From contig JARKIF010000253.1 of NCBI GenBank assembly GCA_029378245.1, forward strand, positions 1-41,266: a stretch of 41,266 bases of DNA, in the 5' to 3' direction. The notes beneath the pieces were generated by a model. It saw nothing but the letters and a program-made list of their open reading frames with translations, had not been told where the DNA came from and ran no database searches. This document shows positions 22,092 to 35,700 of this stretch, piece after piece (within the stretch, counting starts at the first letter, position 1; each line of letters begins with the position of its first letter). Source of the stretch: Roridomyces roridus. Its lineage: Eukaryota > Basidiomycota > Agaricomycetes > Agaricales > Mycenaceae. The position numbers were made by a program, and so were the translations under genes.

Positions 22092-22179
22092 ATCTATACG
22101 TTGTGAGCCTGTATTCTGTGTCCAGGAGCAGTACAAACCGGAGTCGAAGAAAGTGTAGTTTGATGGCGACACGTCCGAA
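22092..22179. promoter_or_regulatory. Very short divergent promoter region, SEC28 / amidohydrolase
   Basis: 88 bp separate the two start codons (148 bp if the plus-strand gene starts at its second Met, 22237-22239). Both promoters and 5' leaders must share or overlap in this stretch. No TATA-like box is obvious. Confidence 0.5.
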
Positions 22180-25100
22180 TTGTTCGCCGATTCCATATGG
22201 CCGCGGCGAACCAGAGATAACTTGCCTCCCACCCCGATGGAAAAGGCCCGCCTGCCTGCCTATACAGCCAGGAGAGGACGAGCCCGATACTTGCTCCTAC
22301 TTCCTGTCGCTGCCGCGCTCTCTATTTTCTCTCCATTCTTCTCGCGTAACCAGATCCAGTCCTTTGCGACCGCACCGAAACCTCTGAGCGCGTCTGCAAC
22401 TCCAGAATTCAAGGACGATGTCTGGCCCTTGCGCGAACAGACTCCATGGGATATATCGACCGACTTTGCCCACCCACGCGTCGCGTCCTTCTCGGTCTCT
22501 GAAGGCACATGGCTCAGGTTAGACGTGAGCCCGGCGGGCGACATCATATTCGACATGCTGGGAGATGTGTACTGCTTGCCGACCTCCGAAGTAACCTCAG
22601 CCTTGACTGGGGGTCCAGCTGTCAAGGCGCGTCTCGTGCTATCGGGCGTCCCACACGACTCGGACCCTCATTTCTCACCCAGCGGAGACCAGATCGTCTT
22701 TAGAAGCGACGCAGGTTTAGGATTGGAGAATATCTGGCTTAAACCGTGGGCTGGTTGTGAGGCGGCAGACCTTCGACCAACCAACGGTGAACCAGCGCTC
22801 ATGCATGCGTTGCAATACAAGGCACGCGACGAGGGATTGTTGGCTCAGGGCATCAAGGAAACTGAAGAAAGGCGAATGAACCGGCTAGTCAGAGAGGGAA
22901 GACTCGACGCTGTCCGCGTCACCAACGAAACTTACCGATGGGTTTCCGACGCTCGTTTCCACCCGTCTGGCTCTCATATCATCGCGACCAAACGGTACTT
23001 CACTAGCAGGTCCCTCGGTGCCGGGGAATCCTGGCAATACTCCATTCCAACCGACAATAGCACAATCCCTGTTGGAGCCGGCACCCGTGTCTTGGGAAGG
23101 ACGCTCCCGCGCGGGTGGGCGGACGAACAATATGAGGCCCAGCAAATTGGACCTGAGCAGGCAATTTGGTATGGCGAAGATAGCATAATTTTCTCCAAGA
23201 ACATTCGCGATGCGAGCGAATTCTCTTACAGCAAAGGTAATCTCCTATTTCCATTCTTGCACCGTCTCTCAACGGCCTTTCCAGATGTACACAAGGGGAT
23301 CTATTCCATCTTTTCCTTCAACTTGACCACTCAGAAGGTTGAGACTCTGGTGGGAGCATCTCCAGGTGGAGCGAATCGCCCGGAATTGTCGCGTGACGGA
23401 CGAACTTTGGCCTTTGTTCGTCGCGACCGCAACAATGAAGTACTCATGTTGAAAGACCTGCAAACTGGAACCCTTCACCAAGCTTTTGATGGGCTCACTT
23501 ACGATCTCAGCTCCATCTCTGCTCCAATGGGGACATACCCTTCGTTCGCCTTTACACCGGGCGATGACGCTGTGGTCATCTGGGCTGCGGGCCAGATCTA
23601 TTCGGTTCCTCTCACCACCAATTATCTCGGCGAGCGTGTCGCCGATCCCTCCCGTTCGGCAACTCCCATCCGCTTCACGGCGGACGTCGAAAAGCACCTT
23701 GCAGAGACATTAACCGCCTCGTTTGATCTCATCGGCGCTGAGACGGCTCCAACTCAACGCGTATCGGCGTTGAAGCATCTGCGTGCTGATGCTGCCGGAC
23801 ATCGTGTCGTTTTCCAAGCCGCAGGGGTGACATACGTGCAAGAACTAGGCGAGACTGATGCGATACGTGTACCCGTACTCAGCGCTGCACCTTATTACTC
23901 CCCCGCGTGGGTTCCCGGAGATGACCTGGTCATTCACGCCCGGTGGTCCGACACGAATTTCACCACTTTCGAGGTCGCTGATCTCGGATCAGGCCGAGCC
24001 TATGAGGTCACGGGACTGCCGTTCGGCCGCTATTTCTCCCCGACTGTTAGTGATGGCGATGGCTCGCATCGCAAGATCGCATTCGTCAAGTCTGGGGGAG
24101 ACCCAATCACTGGTTACATTGTCGCTACCGCGGGCGAAGGCCTGTATGTCGGTGACCTCGTGCTTCCTGCCGCCGACGGCAAGGCCAAGATCACCAATAT
24201 CAACTTTGTGCCGTCGGAGCTCTCGACTGAAGGCCTTGTGAACATGCGATTTGACGGCAAGAAACTGGTCGTACAACAGGAGAGTCGTGCGTTCGTCATC
24301 GACTTGGGTGCGGGTCCATCTGGCATCGAGGGAACCTATCAACACACGACCCTGGCGTCTGGTCGGATGTCTCTGGAGATTGCCGTCAATTCTGCTTCAG
24401 AAATCGCGTTTCTCGACACCTTCCAGGTTTATTTTGTCGATGGAAGGAATGTCAAAGATGGGGAAGCAGTATGGGCGAAACCTGCGAACGCGACGGAAGG
24501 ATTAGTGCGAGTCAGCCTTGATGGAGGTCACGACGTGACTTGGAGTTCGGATGGGAAGAAGCTGTTCTGGCTTCTAGGTTTGTACTTTCGTGTTTCTTCC
24601 TGCAGCCATTGATTAACACCCACAGGACCCTACCTTCACTCCCTCGAGGTCTCCAAACTGAGTAAATGCGCCGACGAAATTCGCAAGGACACAACCTCTT
24701 TCGGCATCTCATGTGTCAAAGGCCTTTTGGAATATCAAGAAATCGTCGTCGAACATTCGACGGACATTGCTCGCCTCAAGGAGGATGCCGCTGCAGTCAA
24801 CGCTCAGGCTGAAAACAACTCGGATGTCTTTGTCATTTTTAACGCAACCATCCTAACCATGGAAACTGGGGATCTTGAACGCGACCTAGTCCGGCAGGCC
24901 GTGGTCACGATCCGCGGTGGGGTCATTGAAAGCATATCTCCTCTGGGGTCCTTGGCACCTTCCGGCGTGACTGCTTTCAATGCTCAAGGGGGATATCTCA
25001 TACCTGGATTCATTGACGTGCATGCCCACTGGAACGCATTTGCTTTCAGATATCCGGCTGCGTCATGGGAATTGCAAGCGTTCCTGTCTTACGGTGTGAC

Positions 25101-26374
25101 CCTCATCCACAATCCCTCAACTGACAATGTCGGTGTTTTCGACGAGAGGAATCGCGTCGAAAGTGGGCAGATGGTGGGATCACGCATCATGGCCACTGGA
25201 TATGTCATATACGGCGCCGGGATCCCAGGTGTACATCAAGACATTGCCGATGAAGACGAAGCTTATTCCGCCCTTTTGAGGCCAAGGGTTGAGGGCGGGA
25301 TCGGGAGCATCTCGTACAAGAACTACAATTTGCCCATTCGGCAAGTGCTGCATTTGACTTTCGGCCATATCTGATCCGGATACAGGGCGTCTCGGCAGAG
25401 GCTTCTCAAGGCAGCCAGAAATATCTCGATGCTTTGCGTGCCCGAGGGCGGGATGAACTTTGACTGGGACATCACCTACATCATCGACGGTGAGCATTTT
25501 ACGCTGTTTGAAGAGTCCGTCTGAACAGTTTCTCAGGAATGACCACTTTGGAACACGCGATGCCGATACCGGTGTTGTACGACGACGTGCGCACTCTTTT
25601 TGCGCTCAGTGGCACAAGTTATACGCCCACGCATATCGTCAACTATGGGGGCGCGTGGGGAGAGCAGGTTACCACATTTTCTTATCCTTGCATATCCACT
25701 GAACCGCCCTCAGATGGTATGGGCTAATGAGGATGTCCCGAATGATCCAAAGTATTATTTCTCTGTCTATACTATATACTAGCTAGTGGCTGACCCGTCA
25801 CCAGATTGCGCAAGTTCATGCCGCATGCCGACCTAAACGTTCTGGTGGAGTCCACCGCTCGACCCAAGTCGTGTACGTCCCAGCTGTATCTGGCTCACTG
25901 GAAGACTAACCCCGCATAGCTTACCAGCTTTACAACACCTCTGCATCTGCGGCCAAGATGGTGCACGAGGGCCTCAGGGTTCACATCGGTGCCCACGGTG
26001 AACCTCCGTACGGTGTCAACTATCACGCCGAGATGAAGTTCACACAAGAGGGCGGATTGAGCAACTACGAGGTCCGATGCCTTTGACTTGTGAATGATCG
26101 CGTAACTCAACTTTTGCAGACTCTTCAAGCGGCGACCTCGTCTGCTGCGATTTCTCTCGGCCTCTTCTCTTCCGTCGGATCGATATCTCCCGGGAAACTT
26201 GCAGATTTGATAGTTTATCCTCCGGGAGTTGATCTGCTCGAGGGGGACATCTCGCAGACGCGCAACATCCTGATGGTTGCTCGGGGAGGAAGGTTCTGGG
26301 ATGCCTCTACTATGGAGGAAGTTTGGCCGTTGAAAGGCAAAAAGCAGGCCATGCCACCGTTGAATGTTGATTGA
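22180..26374 (+). CDS. TolB-type beta-propeller / amidohydrolase fusion with N-terminal membrane anchor
   Basis: Nine exons (22180-23236, 23285-24577, 24626-25340, 25386-25489, 25537-25667, 25714-25751, 25805-25872, 25920-26071, 26120-26374) total 3813 nt and give 1270 residues. An Arg-rich stretch then a hydrophobic segment, YLLLLPVAAALSIF, near residues 37-50 suggests a type II anchor. Next are PD40/TolB-like propeller repeats: DPHFSPSGDQIVFRSD, DARFHPSGSHIIATK, RPELSRDGRTLAFVRRD, TWSSDGKKLFWLLG. The C-terminal part is a metal-dependent hydrolase: GYLIPGFIDVHAHW (HxH metal motif), SISYKNYNLPIR (candidate Lys ligand), MTTLEHAMPIPV, IGAHGEPP, and the closing SISPGKLADLIVYP. Substrate is unknown. 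The first intron (48 nt) is in frame and stop-free; the third is GC-AG. Confidence 0.87.
25341..25385 (+). other. GC-AG intron in the amidohydrolase gene
   Basis: A 45-nt intron with donor GCAAGT at 25341 and acceptor ACAG ending at 25385. Splicing joins CG to G and gives NLPIR then ASRQRLLKAARN, in line with the family. Unspliced reading stops within the intron. Confidence 0.8.
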
Positions 26375-26500
26375 ATATTCGTACAATTGGACAAAGTAGG
26401 GTTACAGAGAATTATAGGCATAACGATACAGTGCTTGCGCTGAGAACAAGGTGTTAGCGGAAGACAAAGGATGATGGTGCAAGGACGCACTCATATTTCG

Positions 26501-26704
26501 TTACGCGACTTTGGCAGTCACGACCACTTCTGTGGTTTCCGCCTCCAATCGTTGGTGCTCGAGGGAGTCTGCATGCAGGTCGGCAGACGACTTTTTCTTG
26601 TGCAGAGTCCTGCGAATTTGGGAGGAGGTTGATGTGGGAGGGGTATTGGCCTCGCAGGGAGCGGGTGTCGAGTAAGTGCGTGGTGGCTCATTAGGAGTCG
26701 TCAT
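26501..26704 (-). CDS. Possible small hypothetical protein (67 aa)
   Basis: A single-exon ORF, MTTPNEPPRTYSTPAP at the start and ETTEVVVTAKVA at the end. It is Thr/Ser/Pro-rich with a basic patch (RRTLHKKKSS) and should be disordered. I recognise no family. It sits between the 3' end of the amidohydrolase and the STE20 promoter region, with room for its own promoter. A short ORF of this size can arise by chance. Confidence 0.35.
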   Translation of the reverse strand: MTTPNEPPRTYSTPAPCEANTPPTSTSSQIRRTLHKKKSSADLHADSLEHQRLEAETTEVVVTAKVA

Positions 26705-27314
26705 GGTCGTTGAAATTTGGTCAGGGTAAGTGGGTAGGTGGAAATTACTCGGAAAGCATCTTGAATTTATACCCTCTGGTCACTTGACATGCCAGTACCG
26801 CCGCTATTGTCCGTGTCGACAAAGGAGTGCCGGGGCCATTGTGCTCATCGGATCTCGATCTTATGCGCATCATGTCAGTTCGCGTCAAATTTCTTTTGCC
26901 CTGTTACGCTGGACCGCTGTAATTGGTGGTGTGATCGGAAACGTGCCTTCGTTACGCGCAGCACTGGTGGGGTGTTTGTGCAAGCTCATTGTCGCCTCCA
27001 TCCAGCCTGGCCCAGGTACTCTGCCAGCAATCGGGGCCATCAGGGCGCTAGAACACAATTTGTCGTTCTCGATCGTGTCCGAGATGTTTTCGAGGGGCCC
27101 ACCCATGTCTCCTTGACCGATTAGTGGCCTAGGTCGCGTACGATGTAAACCACCGGGAAGATTTCTGAAAACGCGTTCTGGTCTCGCTGAAATCACACCA
27201 ATGACAGACGAGATGATAACCGGAACCTGGAGACGCAGATGGGGGAGCGTTGGGAATGGTGGTTGAGAGAGAAAGAGTTATGCGTTTCGTACATAGTTGT
27301 GTGATTGTCCTTGT
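26705..27314. promoter_or_regulatory. Intergenic region upstream of the STE20-type kinase
   Basis: 610 bp upstream of the kinase start. ORFs present on both strands show no family features and overlap each other. No repeat or clear TATA box was noticed. Confidence 0.4.
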
Positions 27315-29395
<2,081 letters not shown>

Positions 29396-29795
29396 ACACA
29401 GGGGAGCAGTCGTGTTGGTGTGGGCCTGGGGTTGGCCCGCGTCCTGTCGTTTTTTGGGTATCTAATAGCTGTCCTCACCATCTCATCTGTTATATCTCAC
29501 CTCATCTTTTTTTCCTTGTTCATCCACCCGGACTTGACCGTAGCAGTAGTTGTGGTTTGGCACTTCCTTACCACCGACCCATATATCACAGGCTCCCACC
29601 TGCATCAACCTGTACACCGTCTCCGCTGTTGTATCACATACCCTGCGAAGGAAAAGAAACAAAGAAGCTATAATGTTATTAGAGGATCTCTGGGTGGACG
29701 ATGAAAAAGACCAGAATTTTGAATAGACCATGTACGATGAAAAAAGTGGTTGATTGAGTAATAGTACAATTGCTGATGAGATAACAAAGGAAATT
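29396..29795. other. Convergent 3' region between STE20 and TEL1
   Basis: 400 bp holding the 3' ends of two genes that face each other. T-rich and pyrimidine-rich stretches near 29490-29560 would suit polyadenylation signals, but I see no canonical element and no conserved ORF. Confidence 0.45.
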
Positions 29796-32700
29796 TCAGT
29801 AGATTGCGCCCCAGCCTGGAACGTTCAGTTGGCTGGTGCATGAATCGACATGATTGTTTGCTTACCATGCCAGATAGTCGCCAATCGCATCGGATCCGTC
29901 GCCTCCGCAAGCAGCTCGTTGACCGTATATTCGACACTGAGAGTCTTGTCCAGTTTGCGAGCGACGCCACTGAGGGCCCGATCCGCAGCTTCGTCGGCCG
30001 TACCGCTGGCCATGTCAATGCCGATACCACCCACACCCGTCTTGAATCCCGCTGCTACCCCCTCCGTGTCAGTCTGCACACGCTGGAGCTTGATTTCACT
30101 CGCAGTCCAGGAATGCAGTGGATCGTGTTTGAACACTTCCAGAACGGTCATGATCACCTCCGAACGGTCGCGCAAGACGCGTAAAGTTTCCTCGGCGCAA
30201 CGCTGGAACACACCCTGCGTGCCGGCAGTACCCATGCCATCAATGATGTCCGATGTCATGCGGAACGGGACTTGTTCTGGCACATTCAAAAGTTTTCCTT
30301 GGTCGAAAGCAATGCCCAGATCAATGTGCACCGTCTCTCCGGTCGAAGAGTCAAGCAAAATGTTGTTCCCGTGTCGGTCTCCGAGTCCAAGCACGTGCCC
30401 GACAATGGATGTGGTGGCAACACTGCGAGTGTAACCCAAGCGCATTGCAAACCAAGCCATCGGAACCTTGTGTTTCTCTGTGAACCAGTGGCGCATTGCT
30501 GGATGGAACTGCTTCTTGACTTCCAGGTACCGCGCAAGTTGCTTCTCCGGCTCAGAATGATGCTCTTGCCACGCCCTTTTCATGCGTTCGGCGGCCACTG
30601 GGGGGGTCAAGTCGTTCTTGTTGTATCTGGAACAATCAGTTTAATTTTGAATCGAGAATTGCAAAGATTTTAGACCTGGGATGAGCAGGGATTAGCCAAG
30701 AGTGCATCGGAATCGTATTGGCCACGAATTCCATCACCCCGGCCTGGGCACCAAGAGGAATGATTTTGTAGCCCCGAACATTCAATGCTCGTCGGCTGGT
30801 CTCCCTATCGCTGCGGAGTACGGTATTCACAAGGTCGAAAACTTGCTCCATGACCGCGTCCTGTCGCAAATCATCGTTCCCTTCACCCTTGAACTGGAAT
30901 CGAGAGTGAGACGTGGACAAATGAACAAGAGGTTGCTCACCAGCTGCCTGTACCTCGCGCCGTCAGAGCCCACACACTTGGTAATTTTGGGCAAGTTGAC
31001 TCCACCCGCAGTCTCGAACGTGTTTTCAAATTTGTCTATGAAAACGCAGCTGTCGTATTTCGCACTCGGATCGAGAGGCGTGGGGTACGTCAGGACGGGA
31101 ACTTTGAGACTGAGGATCCGATGGAGTGCCATGGCGGATGGAATATTCCGCACGCCCTTGGTGTCCAGTGCGGTTTTGACAATCGGGAATTTCGCCCACT
31201 CGAGACAGGCGCTCGCTACCGACTCGATTTCTGTCATGCGGTGCCGGCCTTGATGATCCGCGCGTAAGCGATCAAATATTTCGACAGCCGCATCACTCCG
31301 GGCAGTAGACTGGCTCATGGGTGAGTTGTGCCGACCCGATTGGCGCCTAGCGGTAGGTGACTTCTGGGGCAGCAAGCTGTACACCTGATATACGCTGTGG
31401 AACGGATGCTCGAGGCACATGCGAAGGACGACACGCTCCAGAGTTTGCTGGTTTTCCATCGCGTCGGTGGACTTCGATAGTCTCGCCACCAATTGATGCT
31501 GTTGGTTCAAATGAGTGAACTTGTACGGGATTGACATAAAGATGAACCTACCGCTAGGAATACTAGTTTGCGCGATGGTATTCGTTCCAATGCAGACCTG
31601 ACATTTTCCTGAAACTTGCCTTCCGACTCGTCGAAATTTTCGAACCAAAGAGAACATAGCCGAATCGTGCCGTCTCCGTCGAATTCATCCGAGGCTTCGA
31701 GAGCGCGCGAATACATCTCGATGGCATTGTCAAGAAAAGTCTGCAGAGCCTGGCTGTGTTTCTGAGACAGCTCGACGTCGCCTTTGAGGAGTGTCTGAGC
31801 ATCTTTGAGAACCTTTCTGCTCGAATTGTTCTGAGTTTGCATCCGCTGTCGGATCTCCTGAGTCTTCCGTTCGGCATACACTTTCCATCGGATGGCATCA
31901 GGCGAGTTTTTGATGGCCTTGTACTGGTGTGCGGCAAAAATCGCGTACTGGTGATATACAGTCGCATGCGACGCCACCAATAGAGTCGGATTCTGGTTGC
32001 GATACTCGTTGATATACGAGGCAGCCGGATGGAAGTATCGGGATGCTATCTCAGTGGGGTTCTCCAGACAGGCTTCCGCCATCCAAGTACCGAGCCGGGC
32101 GAGCATCACGGCTGTATCGGTTGGAGGAAGATTCGTCATGTCGAGTTCCTTGAGGAACTGAACAGCAACCTTCTCTTCTTTGTGGACTCGGAGCACGTGG
32201 GCGTATTCTTCCGAAACTCCGAGTGACGGGGACTGCTCCAAGCGCTGGGCACGAAACACGGAATTGAGAGCAATCTGGTTCTGCTGCGCTTCTCTCGCAG
32301 CGCGGGATAGCCTGACGAGACACTGCTTCTCCACGTCGAGGAGGCACTGGGACCATGGTGAAACCAGAGTCCCAATTTGCTGACGTTCTTCCTTGCGTCT
32401 GATGGAACGAACGAGGGATATCCGCGTCGCCATCAAATTCTCAAAGTCTGAGAATCTAGAAATCAAGTCAGTTATAGGAATCGAAAGTCGGGGTGGCGCT
32501 TACTCAAACTCCTCCGACAAGTCAACAAATCTGGACCATTGCGAGATGTCGGCGAGGCGAGAGGCGAGGCGAGCCTGATTGCTCGGCTGAAACCACTGTG
32601 ATATCTGATTGAGACACATCAGATTCTGAGATGCGTCACGAATCTCTGCCAAGTTCTCCGAGCCAAGGTTCCTCAGGCGCTCCATCTCTTCAGAAATCGC

Positions 32701-35700
32701 TCCCCGCACAGTGGACTGTATCACAGCAGGGTTCCGTTCCCGATAGACGGCGCGCAGAGCAGTATAAAGAGGGGCACCAGGAACACCTTCGCCCTTGCGC
32801 TCCGGAAGATCCCACGTTTCTGTTCGCCAGCCCAGGCGGTAATTCATACCCGATGATTGGGAAGCCGACGAAGAGTTTTGTAGAGTGTCGTGGGCAAGGT
32901 GATTAAAGCCGAAGGAGTGAAAGGATTGCAACAATCCCACAGTGTCGGCCACTTCTGTGCCTCCCGCCTCCAAAGTCGCACTGTGGAATCTAAACGCCCT
33001 GTCCCACTGCTTCTCGTGGTGGAAACGCTTGATAAGAAACTGATGCAGGTCCTGGGTCTTGATACCATAAAACCCGTCAGGCTCGTCGATATGACTGTAG
33101 ATGTCGTAGAGAATCTGCTCCGCCTCTGCATCTGTGCCCGTGCCATACTCGGCTGCAAGTTCCAGGAAAAGTAGGGATGTGGTATAGGCGCCGCAAGTGA
33201 TGGAATTTCGAGACAACAGCGTATAGTCGATGGCAAGCCATTTGTCACGTGACAGCGCATCGGCTTTCTTGGAATTACTCTTCTCGAGATCCTTTTCGAT
33301 TTGCGGGGTGAAATGTCGCAGATGCAGGACAATTTCGACGATGCAGCGCACGCATTGGACACTTGCATGACTAGACTTGAGAACGGCGGTAAAGTACTCG
33401 GAAAGAACTTTGCGACGAGGCAGGTCGGAAAGGGGTTGCTTGCTCGTAATGCGCTCGTTGTCCAAAACCGAATACACCAAAACTGGCAGTGCCTGCTCTG
33501 TAAAAGAGACGTCGGACTCAAGGATGAGGGCCAGTTGGGCATAAAATGGTTCTGAAACGGATAGGAGGTCGCTGAGCAAAGTCGCAATCATCGCAGCCCA
33601 TCGCGGAAAATCTGCGACGCAGTCGAGGTAGTCTTCGGTCAGAAGCTCTTCTAGATTGCGAACAGGACGAGTTTTCGGTGACCGTTTGTAGGCCTGGAGG
33701 TATGGTAACTCGTCCTTGTACTGAAGGGGCATGTATGACACGAAATTCGTGGAATGGACCGAGAGGATCAACCGGAGGGTTTGATACGCGAGATAGATTT
33801 GGGATGGATCACCCCCTTCGAGCATTGTCAGGAGGACATGCACAATCCAACTTTGCGGAGACAAAGCAGATGATGCATCCCTCACTCGAATTGTCGGTTT
33901 ATCGCTCCCAAAGCTGCTAATTCGTCCTTGGTGTAGAGCCAAAAGCCCCGCGAACGCATCAATGTCTTCATCCTGAAGCTGGGGTAATGATGGAATACAC
34001 TCGCGCAATCGCCAGAAATCTGTTTGCGCAAACTGCGTCACATCCCGATCCTCCACATGTGCATGGTTGCGCATTTGGCGTACAAGTCGGAATTTATTGG
34101 ATATAATGGAAGGGTCGCTCAGCACCGTCGACAGGCTCGCGAATGTGATGGATGAACAAAGTTCAGCCAAGCTGGGAGATGGGGTGTGCGGCCAAGCCGA
34201 CAGGGCGCGTACGATGGAAGCCTTCAAGGATTTGGATTTGACTGCAGACATGATGAGAACTTGCGAATCAATCCAGGCGCAAAGGTCTTTGCCCAGAACA
34301 TGTAGCGATTTGCGAGCATAATCATTGGCGAGGCACGCGATGCGGATCAAGACGTCGGAGAATCGAGGATCGTCTGTCCACGCAAGACAGTAGCAGTCAA
34401 ATACCCATTCAAGCAGCGACTGGGCGGCTCGCGCGAGATCCGACTGCGCCATGAGCGAGGTGGCACCACGGATTAGCGCATGCAAAAGAGTAGTTTGCTG
34501 CTCAAAGCATTCATGACGGAAAGCAATCCATACACAGAGGGCGTTGACCAAACGAAGCTGCTCGTTCACCAACGGAGATCGTTGAATCTGGGCGAAAAGT
34601 TCATGTGTCACATGATATGCCGTGGCCTCGTCATCAGTGTCCGGCATGAAGGTGCCGAACCAGGACAAAGCGCGCAAGACAAAGGCCGACGGGAAGGCGG
34701 GCACATTGGGAGGATGGGTGACAAAGTCCTCCCGATGCCGATACCGAACTAATGATCGGAACACATCGGTCGTCTTGCCATCGGGGTCAAAAGCTTGCAG
34801 CGCACCGGCGATTGGTCCTTCGGGCCCAAAGTCTTGATCTCCGAGTGTTTGAATGATCCAGGTGACAACTCCATCAGCGTTGTTGCTCAAAGTCTCCTGG
34901 AATGTGGACGGATCATTCTCCATCATCGTGCTTTCCATCAAAAGACTTTGCAGCTCATCGGAAGTCATTTCCATCCCGGCCTCTGAATCCAGGAGAGTCT
35001 GAAGGATTTGATAGCCGACAATGTCCGCAAAACATTGCAGAATGCCCTCCGACACCGGCTTCTGTATGACCTTGCAGTGTCCCTCGAAAAGTTTGCGTCC
35101 GATTTTCGGGTTTTGATTCCGGACATGAGCGACGAGATTTGTTGGCGTCAGTCCCCGAAAATTCGCTTCTGCGCACTGCTTCCGATCCCTGTACCCAAGT
35201 AGACGAGGAGGAAATCGGAGGAAATCGGCCTCCCGCATTTTGATTGTGTATGCCAACTGGGAGGCGTAGGCTTCGAATAGCACCGCGAACGAGGAGAAAC
35301 CCAGTCGCTGGGAGACACCGCGCAGGATTGCCTCGGTATGTAGGGAGTATCGGCTCGAGGAAAGAACGCCTTCGAGCAAATGCCAATAAGGTCCCCGTCG
35401 CACATTTGAGCTAGCTATCATCATATTGCCAAGGCAGACAAGACGCGTCAAGATGCTCTCGAAGCTGTCGAGGTTGGTCAAAACAATGGCAAATGAGAAC
35501 GGTTTGGCGACTTACTCGATGATCTCCGTAGGACAATTCTCCGAAATGGGGACATAAACAGAGACGGGATCTTGGCCATTGGCACGGCCAACGGCAAAGA
35601 GACGAGCATTCAGAACGGCGACCCGGAACCGAACGCGGATGTCCTCGTCCATGCTCATCCAAGGGAGGATCACGCTTGGATTGTGGCACGGTTTAAAACC

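Noticed and set aside
7387..26374. Secondary-metabolite cluster around the transcription factor, Ppo and amidohydrolase
   Set aside because: No polyketide synthase, peptide synthetase, terpene cyclase or transporter is present; neighbours are housekeeping genes.
26730..27124. Overlapping plus-strand ORFs upstream of STE20
   Set aside because: Two frames are open over the same bases, with no conserved motif; treated as promoter sequence.
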